Assembly (NCBI RefSeq): GCF_022761035.1
Contig: NZ_JAKWJP010000005.1
Span: 382,794 to 446,793 of the forward strand
Origin: Microbacterium sp. SS28
GTDB taxonomy: Bacteria; Actinomycetota; Actinomycetes; Actinomycetales; Microbacteriaceae
Reading direction: 5' to 3'
Length of the DNA stretch: 64,000 nucleotides
This document shows positions 55,769 to 64,000 of this stretch, piece after piece. The first letter of the stretch is position 1. Each line of letters begins with the position of its first letter. A model generated the notes under the pieces. The model made no database searches, had not been told where the DNA came from, and saw nothing but the letters and a program-made list of their open reading frames with translations. A program made the position numbers and the translations under genes.

Positions 55769-56617
55769 TCAGCGCAGCGCGATGCCCGCGTCGTCCGCGA
55801 GCCGGCGGAAGGCGCGCGCGGCGACGCCGAACGCGAAGGCTCCCGAGAATCCGCCGAGGTCGTGCGCGCTCGCGAGATGCGGCTCGAGCGAGGCGAAGCC
55901 GCGGTAGCCGTCGGCCGCGAGAGCCTGGACGGTCGCGGCGACCTGGCCGTCACCCTCTCCGGCCGGCACGACCTCGCCGGTCGCCGAGAGCGCGTCTTTC
56001 ACCTGGAGGTAGTCGAGGTAGGGCCGGAGCTTGGCGTAGCCCTCGTCATGCGGGTGGGCGACGCCCACCTGCACGAAGTTCGCGCTGTCCCACGCGACGC
56101 GCACGGCGGGCGAGCCGACGGTCTCGACGAGGTCGAGCACGCGCTCAGGGGTATCACCGTAGATGCCCTTCTCGTTCTCGTGCAGCAGCGTGACGCCGGC
56201 CTGCTCGGCGGCGTCGGCGAGCAGCGACATCCGCTCCATGACGGCGCTTCGCGCCTGCTCCGGCGCGGTGCCCTCGAGGAAGAACGAGAAGATGCGGATG
56301 CTCGAGGTGCCGAGCGCCTCTGCGACGCGGATGACGCGGCGCAGGCGGTCGACCTCGGCGCGGGGGTCGCCGTCGAGGCCGACCTTGCCGATCGGCGACG
56401 CGATGGCCGAGACGCCCATGCCGGACTGCGCGAAGACCGCCTTTTGCGCCGCGAGCTGCGCGTCGTCGAGGTCGACGACGTTCACCCCCCAGGCGCTGCG
56501 CACCTCGATGAACCGCGCGCCGAGGGCGTGCAGCACGGCCACCTGCACCTCGGGGTTCGGATCGATCTCGTCCCCGAAGCCGGACAGGCTCCACGCGATC
56601 GGCTCGGCATCGGACAT
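55769..56617 (-). CDS. Sugar phosphate isomerase/epimerase-family TIM-barrel protein (1)
   Basis: A 282-residue xylose-isomerase-like TIM barrel: IAWSLSGFGDEIDPNPEVQV at the N-terminus, LLHENEKGIYGDTPERVLDL and RVAWDSANFVQVGVAHPHDE with conserved metal ligands, and YLQVKDALSATGEVVPAGEG. It is the first gene of the four-gene operon and follows a promoter with a LacI-type operator shared with uxaC. The ATG was set at AGGAGGACCGC; a longer frame upstream would run through the promoter. Function unassigned. Confidence 0.9.
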   Translation of the reverse strand: MSDAEPIAWSLSGFGDEIDPNPEVQVAVLHALGARFIEVRSAWGVNVVDLDDAQLAAQKAVFAQSGMGVSAIASPIGKVGLDGDPRAEVDRLRRVIRVAEALGTSSIRIFSFFLEGTAPEQARSAVMERMSLLADAAEQAGVTLLHENEKGIYGDTPERVLDLVETVGSPAVRVAWDSANFVQVGVAHPHDEGYAKLRPYLDYLQVKDALSATGEVVPAGEGDGQVAATVQALAADGYRGFASLEPHLASAHDLGGFSGAFAFGVAARAFRRLADDAGIALR

Positions 56618-56673
56618 GCGGCGGTCCTCCTGACGTCGATCCCCCGACGGCGATGCCGAGGGATGCATCGGCA

Positions 56674-56711
56674 ACGGTACCCGGTTCGAACCGGAAAGGC
56701 AACCGATTGCC
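56674..56711 (-). promoter_or_regulatory. Promoter and operators of the epimerase/dehydrogenase operon
   Basis: On the minus strand: -35 TTGCCT (56702-56697), a 17-base spacer, -10 TACCGT (56679-56674). The operator GGCAACCGATTGCC (56698-56711) covers the -35; a second, perfect palindrome CCGGTTCGAACCGG (56681-56694) fills the spacer. The first is shared with the uxaC promoter; the second is not. Confidence 0.75.
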
Positions 56712-56909
56712 ATGAATCAGGAGGTTTCGCTGATTGAGACTGAGCCTTTCGGGATGATTTCGAAGGAATCGATTGACGGACTACCCGTCCGAGCTGATCC
56801 GCCGGACGGGTGGCAACCGGCCGGCCTTCCCTACAGCCTCCCCGATCGGCGCGCAGGGGGTGCCCACCAGGGCCTCCCTGCGGACCGGGTCCGTGCTTAG
56901 CGTGGAGGA

Positions 56910-57791
56910 ATGACCACTCCGAACCTCACCCTGAACAACGGCGTCGAGATCCCGGCGATCGGCCTGGGCGTCTTCCAGACCCCGCCGGACGAGACCGTGG
57001 CCGCGGTCTCATCCGCGCTGCGCGCCGGGTACCGGCACATCGACACCGCCGCGGCGTACGGCAACGAGCGCGAGGTCGGCCGCGGCATCCGCGAGTCGGG
57101 AGTCGCCCGCGACGACATCTTCATCGAGACGAAGGTGTGGATCAGCGACTACGGCTACGACGAGACGCTGCACGCGTTCGAGAAGAGCACCGCGAAGCTG
57201 GAGGTCGAGCAGCTCGATCTGTTCATCCTGCACCAGGCGCTTCCGTCCGCGTTCGACCGGACGATCGGCGCCTACCGCGCCCTCGAGAAGCTCCTCTCGG
57301 ACGGCAGGGTGCGCGCGGTCGGCGTGAGCAACTTCATGACCGAGCACCTCACTCAGCTGCTCGAGCAGACCGAGGTGGTGCCCGCGGTCAATCAGATCGA
57401 GGTGCACCCCTACTTCCAGCAGACCGAGCTCCAGGCCTTCGGGGCGCAGCACGGCATCCTCACCCAGGCATGGTCGCCGATCGGCGGCATCACGTCCTAC
57501 CGCGAGTCCGCTCGCCGCAGCTTCGACGAGCCCGTGATCCTGACGATCGCCGAGGCGCACGGCAAGTCCGCCGCGCAGGTCATGCTGCGCTGGCACATCC
57601 AGAAGGGCATCCAGGTCATCCCGAAGTCGACCAAACCCAAGCGGATCGCCGAGAACTTCGACGTGTTCGACTTCGAGCTCAGCGCCGACGAGCTGGCGCA
57701 GATCGACGCCCTCGACACGGGCGAGCGCGGCGGGCCCGCACCTGAGGCGATCACCCTCGAGACCTTCGGCCGGCTCATCCCGGAGGCGTGA
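56910..57791 (+). CDS. Aldo/keto reductase
   Basis: A 293-residue NADPH-dependent aldo/keto reductase of the AKR5-like group (2,5-diketogluconate-reductase-like). VEIPAIGLGVFQTP, then YRHIDTAAAYGNEREVG with the catalytic Asp and Tyr, ETKVW with the Lys, and FILHQALP with the His are all present; QVMLRWHIQKGIQVIPKST binds the cofactor. It reduces aldehydes and ketones; the physiological substrate is unknown. TAGCGT stands 6 bases before the ATG, with GGAGGA between, so the start may be leaderless or use a tight Shine-Dalgarno site. Confidence 0.92.
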   Translation: MTTPNLTLNNGVEIPAIGLGVFQTPPDETVAAVSSALRAGYRHIDTAAAYGNEREVGRGIRESGVARDDIFIETKVWISDYGYDETLHAFEKSTAKLEVEQLDLFILHQALPSAFDRTIGAYRALEKLLSDGRVRAVGVSNFMTEHLTQLLEQTEVVPAVNQIEVHPYFQQTELQAFGAQHGILTQAWSPIGGITSYRESARRSFDEPVILTIAEAHGKSAAQVMLRWHIQKGIQVIPKSTKPKRIAENFDVFDFELSADELAQIDALDTGERGGPAPEAITLETFGRLIPEA

Positions 57792-57913
57792 GCGCGGCGT
57801 CAGGTGACGCGGTAGGCGACGTACCGCACGCGGTTCGCCTCGCGCACGCACGACGCGAGGAAGAGCGCCGCCTCGGATCACGGCACAGCGGGCTGACTCA
57901 TGCCCGTTGCGTG

Positions 57914-57958
57914 GCAACAGCCCGGGATCGCCCTGTCGAGGCGATCCCGGGCTGTTGC
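57914..57958. terminator. Bidirectional terminator
   Basis: A perfect 19-bp inverted repeat (GCAACAGCCCGGGATCGCC and its complement) with a 7-base loop, between the convergent aldo/keto reductase and DUF7882 genes. Confidence 0.85.
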
Positions 57959-57962
57959 GCGC

Positions 57963-58319
57963 TCAGCCGAGCTCGGAAGCCGAGTGCTCGCCGTTGCCGG
58001 TCGCCGACGACGCCGACGTCAGCTCGGCAGGCTCAGGGACGACGTGCAGTCCCCCGGGACCGTTGGCGGTGTAGACGAGCGCTTCGAGCCATTGCCTGTT
58101 CAGGCGGGGAGGCCTGCTGCCGTAGTACTTGAAGGCCATGCCGGTGCCCGCGTGCAGCCATACGGTCGTGCGTCCGTCGCCCAGGCTGGGATCGTCGCGC
58201 CAGCTGAAGAAGAAGGATTCGCTCCTTCGCAGCTTGATGCCGATGACGGTCTGCAGGTGGAACAGCAGCCGATCCTCGAAGTCGACGCGGATGCTGTTCT
58301 CGTAGGTGAATTTGCCCAT
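57963..58319 (-). CDS. DUF7882-type small protein (second of pair)
   Basis: A 118-residue protein of a family common in Microbacteriaceae (DUF7882 as I recall it; often misannotated as ATP-dependent DNA ligase). MGKFTYENSIRVDFEDRLLF, HLQTVIGIKLRRSESFFFSW and TTVWLHAGTGMAFKYYG are the family pattern. No catalytic residues are evident. It starts two bases after the stop of its paralogue, so both are made from one message, probably under the MarR regulator upstream. A polar Ser/Ala tail ends it. Confidence 0.8.
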   Translation of the reverse strand: MGKFTYENSIRVDFEDRLLFHLQTVIGIKLRRSESFFFSWRDDPSLGDGRTTVWLHAGTGMAFKYYGSRPPRLNRQWLEALVYTANGPGGLHVVPEPAELTSASSATGNGEHSASELG

Positions 58320-58321
58320 GA

Positions 58322-58639
58322 TCAGCCCACCGGCACAGGCGCCATCACAGGGTCGAGCTGAATGGTGAGGCCCCGCGCCGAATTCGCCGCGTCGGCGAGT
58401 TCGCGCAGGAGGGCGGGGTCGAGGATCTCGGGCTCTTCCGAGTCGAAGACGAACTGCAGCGGTATGGCCGAATTCAGCCAGATCGTGGAACGACCACCGC
58501 CGGACCCGAGCGGGTAGGCCCAGGAGAGCGTGAACTTCTCATCGCGCCGCAGCTTCGCCGTTACGACGACCTTGACGTGCGCGAGCAGCCGGTCCGGGAT
58601 CTCGATCGGCTCGTTGCTTCCGTAGAACAAGACGCCCAT
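58322..58639 (-). CDS. DUF7882-type small protein (first of pair)
   Basis: A 105-residue paralogue of the next gene: MGVLFYGSNEPIEIPDRLLA, HVKVVVTAKLRRDEKFTLSW and STIWLNSAIPLQFVFDSEEP align with it through most of the length. The shared pattern (start motif, LRR, SW, WL) suggests a small beta-rich fold. It is divergent from a MarR-family regulator across an AT-rich region with a palindrome. Function unknown. Confidence 0.8.
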   Translation of the reverse strand: MGVLFYGSNEPIEIPDRLLAHVKVVVTAKLRRDEKFTLSWAYPLGSGGGRSTIWLNSAIPLQFVFDSEEPEILDPALLRELADAANSARGLTIQLDPVMAPVPVG

Positions 58640-58722
58640 CGCGATACCTCCGATCGAGTGGCCCGGACGAGTGACGACGGGATGCGTCGACTCGTGGACG
58701 GGGTCAATGTCACACTACCAGA

Positions 58723-58741
58723 TATCTAAGTTATTTAGATA
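58723..58741. promoter_or_regulatory. Palindromic MarR-type operator
   Basis: TATCTAA-GTTAT-TTAGATA, perfect 7-bp arms, in the divergent region between the DUF7882 pair and the MarR gene. A third half-site TTAGATA lies at 58764-58770. The whole stretch (58715-58790) is strikingly AT-rich for this genome. Confidence 0.75.
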
Positions 58742-58813
58742 AGTTTGCTAGAAGTCAATCTGGTTAGATACTGTTAGGCTCACAAAATCGGCAAGGGCAG
58801 CCTGGAGGGGATC

Positions 58814-59257
58814 ATGAAGTCGGGGCCCACGGACAATTCGGCCCTCACTGCGGCGATGCTGCGCTATGTGCACGCGCGCACCGCGGCGCTGATCGAGGCG
58901 CGGCGAGAGCTTCGCATCAACGAGCTCGACGCGCGCGCCCTGCTCTTCATCGCCGACAACCCCGGCACCCGCCCCGGCACCCTCTCGAGCTTTCTGGGCA
59001 TCACCTCAGCAGGGGTGACGACGCTGATCGATCGCCTCATCCAGCGCGGCGCCGTCCGTCGCGAGGTCGACCCGGGCGATCGGCGGGTGAACCGCATCAC
59101 CGTCACCGTCGACTTCAGCGCGGCGCCCTGGTCGGCGCTGACCCGGTTCGACGACGCCTTCGACCACGCCGTCGTCGCAGGCGAGGGCTCCGACATCCGG
59201 AGTCTCGCGAGTGCGCTGAACAGATTCACGGATGCCGCGGCCGCGGCATCACCCTGA
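58814..59257 (+). CDS. MarR-family transcriptional regulator
   Basis: A 147-residue MarR regulator. The winged helix-turn-helix is in TRPGTLSSFLGITSAGVTTL and IDRLIQRGAVRREVDPGDRR (the D-x-R wing), with dimerisation helices at both ends. GGAGGGGATC precedes the ATG. It probably binds the TATCTAA palindrome in its own upstream region and so controls itself and the divergent DUF7882 genes. The ligand is unknown. Confidence 0.9.
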   Translation: MKSGPTDNSALTAAMLRYVHARTAALIEARRELRINELDARALLFIADNPGTRPGTLSSFLGITSAGVTTLIDRLIQRGAVRREVDPGDRRVNRITVTVDFSAAPWSALTRFDDAFDHAVVAGEGSDIRSLASALNRFTDAAAAASP

Positions 59258-59271
59258 CGAACCGCGGCCCC

Positions 59272-59616
59272 TCAGGCCCGGTCGATGCCCTCGAAGGCGA
59301 GCGACTTGGCCTCCAGGAAGGCGCACAGCGCCGACACGACCGACAGCTCCGCAGCGAGGTTCAGCACCGCCGGCGCATCGAGCGACACGACGGAATCGAG
59401 CGCCTCGATCGTGACCACCCAGCGCGCTGAAATCCGCGTCTCCGGCTGGATCGTGATGATCGTTCCCGCGTCTGCGAGCGACACCGCGATGAGGCCGGTG
59501 TTCGCCCCGGCCGCACCGTCCTGCTGCAGCACGCGGGCTTCGCCGCCGAACTCGTATCCGCGCTGCAGGAATTCGGCGAGCCATCCCTCGAGCGTCGCGA
59601 GACTGTGAAACGACAT
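59272..59616 (-). CDS. Hypothetical protein (114 aa)
   Basis: A 114-residue protein I cannot place in a family. It has alternating hydrophobic strands (TGLIAVSLADAGTIITIQPE, ARWVVTIEALDSVVSLDAPA) and helical ends, so it probably folds as one small alpha/beta domain. A very strong GGAGGAGG stands before the chosen ATG; the frame begins six codons earlier with a weaker start. It is cytoplasmic, convergent with the MarR gene and downstream of the urease/nickel operon on the same strand, separated by 154 bases. Confidence 0.7.
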   Translation of the reverse strand: MSFHSLATLEGWLAEFLQRGYEFGGEARVLQQDGAAGANTGLIAVSLADAGTIITIQPETRISARWVVTIEALDSVVSLDAPAVLNLAAELSVVSALCAFLEAKSLAFEGIDRA

Positions 59617-59770
59617 CGCCTCCTCCTCCCGCACCGGGGTGCCGACCTGGTCCGGTCCACCACCTCAGGTGCACGACCGGCGAGTGTCTCGCCGACAACG
59701 CTACGCGTTGGGGCCGGGTTCGAAGAAGCACGGCTCGGAATGCGCGGCGCCAGGACGGACCCTCCCTGTA

Positions 59771-60778
59771 TCAATCCGTACTCGGACCGGGTCGGCGCGT
59801 GACGAATAGGACGGCGGCCCAGGCGACCAGGAGCACCCCCGTCAGGACGATGCCGAGGTCTTCGATGCCGACCGATGCCAGCCACGGGAAGGGACCGCCG
59901 AGACTCAGGCTCGCGACGAGCACATCCGCGAGCTGGACGATCGCGATGAGGACGGCCGCGACCACCGACACCCCCGTGATGACCAGTGCGTAGGTGGCGC
60001 CGAGGCGGCGGCGATCGGACTGCCAGGTGTACGCACGACGCATCACGGCACCCTGCGTCGTGTCGAACGCGCTCATCCCTGCCGTGAACAGGATGGGCAG
60101 CGTCAGCGCAGCCCACCACGGCACCGCCGCCAGCGTCGCAGCACCTGCGAGAGCCAGCAGCCCGATCTCGGTGGCGGTGTCGAATCCGAGACCGAAAAGG
60201 AGTCCGACGACGTACATGCGGGATGGCCGATCCACGGCCTTCTCGAAAGGCCCCAGCATCCGGAGCACCGGGCCTCCGGCCGCGCCGTCGCGGCGCCGCA
60301 GCGACGCGATGTTGATCGCGGCGATGACGAGCAGGAAGACGCCGGAGACGGTGGGGCCGATCACTCCCGTCCAGGTGCGGAGCGCGGAGGAATCGTCGGA
60401 GAGCGAGGAGCCGATCGCCGCGAACCCGAACGTCAGGAGGATGCAGAGCACCACGACGACCGTCGAGTGACCGAGCGAGAACCAGAAGCCGACCGTATTG
60501 GCGGGCCTGCCGCGCTCGGCGAGGCGGCGCGTGGTGTTGTCGATCGCGGCGATGTGGTCGGCGTCGAACGCGTGGCGGACGCCGAGGGCATAGGCGGTGA
60601 AGCCGACGCCGAGCGTCACGAGCGCATCTCCCCCACCGCCGAGCGGGATCCCCGCCGGGATCACGAGGAGGACGAGGACGCCCCAGCCGACCACGTGCAG
60701 CATCACGATCAGCGAGACGACCCCGATCGTGCTCGGTCGGACACGCGGCCACGTCTCCACCTCAGACAGTGATGTCAC
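59771..60778 (-). CDS. Nickel/cobalt permease, NiCoT family
   Basis: A 335-residue NiCoT (HoxN/NixA) secondary nickel/cobalt importer with about eight membrane segments. The signature RHAFDADHIAAIDNTTRRLA in helix 2 is complete; LGHSTVVVVLC and GLLFGLGFDTATEIGLLALA are the other conserved sections. The GTG start overlaps ureD by 17 bases, so it is cotranscribed with the urease genes and supplies their nickel. It is the last gene of that operon. Confidence 0.93.
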   Translation of the reverse strand: MTSLSEVETWPRVRPSTIGVVSLIVMLHVVGWGVLVLLVIPAGIPLGGGGDALVTLGVGFTAYALGVRHAFDADHIAAIDNTTRRLAERGRPANTVGFWFSLGHSTVVVVLCILLTFGFAAIGSSLSDDSSALRTWTGVIGPTVSGVFLLVIAAINIASLRRRDGAAGGPVLRMLGPFEKAVDRPSRMYVVGLLFGLGFDTATEIGLLALAGAATLAAVPWWAALTLPILFTAGMSAFDTTQGAVMRRAYTWQSDRRRLGATYALVITGVSVVAAVLIAIVQLADVLVASLSLGGPFPWLASVGIEDLGIVLTGVLLVAWAAVLFVTRRPGPSTD

Positions 60779-61529
60779 CGCGGTTCCTCTCCCTGGAAGA
60801 TGTCACGCCGAGGTCCGCATCGCCGACCTCGGCCGGCGTGCGGAGCTCGCTCGCCGCGCTCCACGCGTCCCACACGCGGTCGAGCGGCGATGCGTGGGTG
60901 TGGTCGGAGAGATCACGCGCCATGGCTCCCGGCGCATCGAACTCGAGGTCGAGCGGCCTTGTCGGCGGGCGGAAGCCCAGCGCCAGCACGGCGTCGATCA
61001 CCCTGTTGCCGCCCAGGACTCCCGGTTCCGGCGAGCAGCCGTCCGCATCCAGCTGCTCCACCAGAACGGGTCCGTCGCCGTCGGTCACCGCGATCGCTGA
61101 GACGAGTCGGCCGCCGCGCTCGCCGTGCCTGCCGAGGACGAGGGTCTCGCGGAGCACCGCGCGTGCCTCCGTCTCGAGGGTGAGCGAGCTGCGGCGCTCG
61201 ACGTCGGCGCCATCGGTCACGACGAAGGGCAGCCCCTGCCAGAGCAGAGTCCCGCCGGCGCACACCCGCGCATCGACGAGCCACGACGAGCGTGGTCCCG
61301 GGTACGCGACCGTGCCCCCGACATCCTCGATCCGAAGCGTGCATCCGGGACCCACGTCGATCCTGACGTGCACCGTGTCACCGCCGAGCAGCACCATGCC
61401 CGCCGCCGAGAGTGCCACGTGCGCTCGCCGGGCGTCGCGCGAGATCAGCCGCGGCGCGAGAGCACCGACCGCGAGCTCCACGCGCGCCCGCGGCTCGCCC
61501 GCGGTCACCGCGATCCGGGTGGACGTCAC
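60762..61529 (-). CDS. ureD: Urease accessory protein UreD
   Basis: A 255-residue UreD (UreH), the scaffold that binds apo-urease and brings in UreF and UreG for nickel insertion. [20 protein letters not shown] and [20 protein letters not shown] match the family's beta-rich core. The GTG start overlaps the ureG stop (GTGA). The order ureC-F-G-D then NiCoT is usual for actinobacteria. Sequence conservation in this family is weak; context decides. Confidence 0.9.
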   Translation of the reverse strand: MTSTRIAVTAGEPRARVELAVGALAPRLISRDARRAHVALSAAGMVLLGGDTVHVRIDVGPGCTLRIEDVGGTVAYPGPRSSWLVDARVCAGGTLLWQGLPFVVTDGADVERRSSLTLETEARAVLRETLVLGRHGERGGRLVSAIAVTDGDGPVLVEQLDADGCSPEPGVLGGNRVIDAVLALGFRPPTRPLDLEFDAPGAMARDLSDHTHASPLDRVWDAWSAASELRTPAEVGDADLGVTSSRERNRGDITV

Positions 61530-62350
61530 CCGATCCCGTTCGCCGCGGCCGCAGCAGGCGTGCGGGCGTGGTCGTGCCCGTGGTCGGCCTCCGCCGCGCG
61601 GTCGCCCTCTGCCTCGTGGTCGGCATCCGCGCCGTGCGAGTGCATGAATCCGCCCTCGGGGTGCTCCTCGTCCGCGTGGAAATGCGGGGCCATGGGGCCC
61701 GGGTCCTGAGCGATGTGCGTGCCGGCCCGGTGGCCCCCGAGGATGCCGAGGACCCACGAGCGCAGCGTCGCCACGGACGCGGCGTCGTGCCGCGACAGCG
61801 CCAGCACGCGGCGACCGTCCCGGGCGGATTCGGCATCCGCCACCATCTGGGCGACGTCGACGCCGACGTACGGCGCGAGGTCCGTCTTGTTGATGACGAG
61901 GAGATCTGCGCGGCCGATCCCCGGGCCGCCCTTCCGCGCGACGTCACCGCCGCCCGCGACATCCAGGACGAAGATCTGCGCATCGACCAGGGCGGGCGAG
62001 AAGGTGGCCGTGAGGTTGTCGCCGCCGGACTCGATGAGCACGACATCGAGCGGCGCGAAGTCGCGCTCGAGATCTTCCGCGGCGAGCAGGTTCGCGGTGA
62101 TGTCATCGCGGATCGCGGTGTGCGGGCACGCGCCCGTCTCGACGGCGCGGATGCGCTCCGGATCGAGCACACCCGCCGACCGGAGGAAGCGGGCGTCCTC
62201 ATCCGTGTAGATGTCGTTCGTGATCACGCCGAGGCGCAGCTCCGCGGCGAGAGCCCGGCATACCGTCGCGATGAGCGAGGACTTCCCCGTGCCGACGGGA
62301 CCGGCGACGCCGAGACGCAGGGCGCGGGTGGGGGGCAGAGAGTCAGGCAC
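61526..62350 (-). CDS. ureG: Urease accessory GTPase UreG with His-rich C-terminal tail
   Basis: A 274-residue UreG, the SIMIBI GTPase that delivers nickel to urease. P-loop GPVGTGKSS (17-25), [12 protein letters not shown], the nickel-binding [13 protein letters not shown] (Cys75, His77) and VIESGG-type [14 protein letters not shown] are present, as is the specificity motif NKTD. The protein is about 60 residues longer than usual. From residue 223 a tail with nine His in 39 residues (for example [12 protein letters not shown] and DHGHDHA) follows. The GTG start follows AGGAGG and overlaps ureF by 8 bases. Confidence 0.94.
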   Translation of the reverse strand: MPDSLPPTRALRLGVAGPVGTGKSSLIATVCRALAAELRLGVITNDIYTDEDARFLRSAGVLDPERIRAVETGACPHTAIRDDITANLLAAEDLERDFAPLDVVLIESGGDNLTATFSPALVDAQIFVLDVAGGGDVARKGGPGIGRADLLVINKTDLAPYVGVDVAQMVADAESARDGRRVLALSRHDAASVATLRSWVLGILGGHRAGTHIAQDPGPMAPHFHADEEHPEGGFMHSHGADADHEAEGDRAAEADHGHDHARTPAAAAANGIG

Positions 62351-63014
62351 GGAAGAGCCTCCTGTTGGTTGCGGCGTGGTGTTCGGTCCACGCCTCGGCT
62401 TGGGGAGCACTCGCGGCCGGGATCGCCTCGGGTGAGTCGATAGCCGCGATGTGCGGGATGAGCGGGTCGACGGCGGCGCACGCGTCGAGGACGAGTCGTA
62501 CCCCGTCGACGGGGTCGCCCGGTTCGAGCTTGAGAAGCGCCGCGACGCCGCCGGCCATGTCGTCGTAGACGCTCACTCGCACGAGGGTCTCGGCGTCGAG
62601 GCCCGCGTGTGCGGCGATCGCGCCCAGCACGATCGGGCGCGGAGGGGAGCCGGCGCCCCCCGGGGTCGCGGCGGCGATCGCGGCGGAGTGCGGCCAGAGC
62701 CGCTGCGCGAGTCGCAGCAGTCCGCGGCCGAGATCGGTCGACGCGACCCGCGCCGCGCGACTCGGCGTGCGGGCGGCCCACGCCCGTTCGATGGGGGTGT
62801 ACGGCGCTCCGGCGAGGCCGGCCTGCCGCGCGGCGACGGCAGTGGCAGCGTCGACGAGGGTCGTCGTCCGCGCCCGCGCCTTCAGGAAGGCGCCGACATC
62901 CTCTCGCGCGAGCCCGCCCTGGATGGCCGGCTCGACTCCTGCCGAGAACGCGTGCCCGCCCGAGGGCAGGCGCGCATCGGCGAGCAGCATCGCGACGGTG
63001 TGGGCGGTGTCCAT
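62343..63014 (-). CDS. ureF: Urease accessory protein UreF
   Basis: A 223-residue UreF, all-helical, which joins UreD to UreG and controls GTP hydrolysis during nickel insertion. [20 protein letters not shown] is the family's N-terminal signature, and [20 protein letters not shown] a conserved helix. It begins 9 bases after the ureC stop and overlaps ureG, fitting one polycistronic message. Confidence 0.92.
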   Translation of the reverse strand: MDTAHTVAMLLADARLPSGGHAFSAGVEPAIQGGLAREDVGAFLKARARTTTLVDAATAVAARQAGLAGAPYTPIERAWAARTPSRAARVASTDLGRGLLRLAQRLWPHSAAIAAATPGGAGSPPRPIVLGAIAAHAGLDAETLVRVSVYDDMAGGVAALLKLEPGDPVDGVRLVLDACAAVDPLIPHIAAIDSPEAIPAASAPQAEAWTEHHAATNRRLFRA

Positions 63015-63023
63015 GGGCGGGGC

Positions 63024-64000
63024 TCAGAAGAGGTTGTACAGCTGGGCGAGCGGAAGGGAGTCCGCCGGCGCCGGCACGACGTCTTCGCCGTCGATCGCGA
63101 TCTCGAAGGTGTCGGGTCTGATGCGGATCGTGGGCAGGACGTCGTTGTTCTTCATGTCGGCCTTGCCGATCCGGCGAGTGGGTTCGACGGGCGCGAGCCG
63201 ACGGCGCAGGCCGAGCGTCTCGGCGAGGCCGGCATCGAGGGCCGCGGGCGACACGTACGTCGCCGACAGCAGCGCACCGATCGTGTCGCCGAACGAGGGC
63301 CGCATCATGACGGGCTGGGGTGTCGGGATCGAGGCGTTCGGGTCGCCGAGCGCTGCCCACGCGATGGCCCCGCCCTTGATGACGACGGCGGGTCGCACCC
63401 CGAAGAACTTCGGCTCCCAGACGGCGAGATCCGCGAGCCTGCCGACCTCGATCGAGCCCACGTCGTAGGCGATGCCGTGGGCGATCGCGGGGTTGACCGT
63501 GTACTTGGCGACGTACCGTCTCGCGCGCTCGTTGTCTGCCGGCATCCCGCCGCCCAAGGGACCGCGGCGATGCTTCATGACGTGCGCGACCTGCCACGTG
63601 CGCGTGACGACCTCGCCGATCCGCCCCATCGCCTGCGCGTCGGACGACGTCACCGACAGTGCGCCGATGTCGTGCAGGATGTCCTCCGCAGCGATCGTCG
63701 TGGCACGGATGCGGGACTCCGCGAAGGCGAGGTCCTCGGGCACGGCGGGGTTGAGGTGGTGGCAGACCATCAGCATGTCGAGGTGCTCGGCGACGGTGTT
63801 GACGGTGTGCGGCAGCGTCGGGTTGGTCGAGCCGGGGATCACGTTGGGGAGTCCCGCGATCGAGAGGATGTCGGGGGCGTGCCCTCCGCCGGCGCCCTCG
63901 ACGTGGAAGGCGTGGATCGATCGGCCGCCCATCGCGGCGATCGTCGACTCGACGAAGCCCGCCTCGTTGAGCGAATCCGAGTGCAGCGCGACCTGCAGAC
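63024..64000 (-). CDS. ureC: Urease alpha subunit, C-terminal part (cut by window edge)
   Basis: The last 325 codons of UreC, the nickel-containing catalytic subunit (urea + H2O to ammonia and carbamate). [18 protein letters not shown] holds a nickel-binding His, [14 protein letters not shown] the active-site flap His, and [12 protein letters not shown] the metal-ligand Asp. The carbamylated Lys lies beyond the edge. The C-terminus is AQLYNLF. The gene begins outside the window, presumably after ureA and ureB. Confidence 0.96.
   Translation of the reverse strand, partial: LQVALHSDSLNEAGFVESTIAAMGGRSIHAFHVEGAGGGHAPDILSIAGLPNVIPGSTNPTLPHTVNTVAEHLDMLMVCHHLNPAVPEDLAFAESRIRATTIAAEDILHDIGALSVTSSDAQAMGRIGEVVTRTWQVAHVMKHRRGPLGGGMPADNERARRYVAKYTVNPAIAHGIAYDVGSIEVGRLADLAVWEPKFFGVRPAVVIKGGAIAWAALGDPNASIPTPQPVMMRPSFGDTIGALLSATYVSPAALDAGLAETLGLRRRLAPVEPTRRIGKADMKNNDVLPTIRIRPDTFEIAIDGEDVVPAPADSLPLAQLYNLF

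Noticed and set aside
56784..56810. Hairpin CCCGTCCG ... CGGACGGG upstream of the aldo/keto reductase
   Set aside because: An 8-bp stem with an 11-base loop is common by chance at this GC content; no gene ends nearby.
57800..57900. Minus-strand coding-like stretch (ASCVREANRVRYVAYRVT before a stop)
   Set aside because: Could be the tail of a lost gene, but there is no start or domain and it overlaps nothing identifiable.

Overview
The window is high-GC (about 70 percent) actinobacterial DNA. It is densely packed, with ATGA/GTGA start-stop overlaps, many GTG starts and several promoters whose -10 box lies 6-7 bases from the start codon (leaderless mRNAs). Gene content fits Microbacteriaceae, most likely Microbacterium or a close relative: an MTES_1575-type helicase-nuclease, paired DUF7882 small proteins, and many plant-glycoside catabolic genes with LacI/IclR/AraC regulators. 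I see no tRNA, rRNA, CRISPR array, intact insertion sequence or prophage.

Layout. (1) 1-5700: a TetR regulator, two tandem IclR regulators, a secreted ThuA-like protein, and a quinone-oxidoreductase/hydrolase pair. (2) 5687-11227: a CUT1 sugar ABC transporter (lipoprotein and two permeases) with a beta-propeller glycosidase, divergent from its LacI regulator; paired operators lie between them. (3) 11228-14991: a degraded accessory stretch with a broken GntR/UTRA remnant, a TraR/DksA zinc-finger gene, a second TraR/DksA-like gene scrambled by compensating frameshifts, small basic or unknown proteins, an AlaX-type editing protein and a VOC protein. (4) 15164-19261: a very large DUF4011/SF1 helicase with a C-terminal restriction-endonuclease-like domain. 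(5) 19356-29304: a Bcp peroxiredoxin, then plant-polysaccharide genes (BNR_4 propeller, dienelactone hydrolase, DUF1349, DUF5107-TPR, AraC regulator, GH35). (6) 29398-36005: a SulP transporter with an apparent ATC start, a LuxR-family ATPase regulator, and a Tat-exported lyase-like protein. (7) 36222-43478: the PPSR/PEP synthase pair, FurA-KatG, and FdhD.

(8) 43756-56617 is a glucuronide regulon. The MFS carrier, UidA, UxaC, UxuB and ManD take beta-glucuronides to 2-keto-3-deoxygluconate, next to a LacI regulator. A separate four-gene operon (two TIM-barrel epimerases alternating with two Gfo/Idh dehydrogenases) carries the same operator word over its -35 box, as uxaC does. I infer co-regulation and suggest that this operon cleaves glycosides oxidatively through 3-keto intermediates. 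This is the most interesting candidate system here.

(9) 56910-64000: an aldo/keto reductase; two DUF7882 proteins divergent from a MarR regulator across an AT-rich palindrome; an unknown protein; and the end of a urease operon (ureC-F-G-D and a NiCoT nickel permease). UreG has a histidine-rich C-terminal tail, and no ureE is seen in the visible part of the operon.
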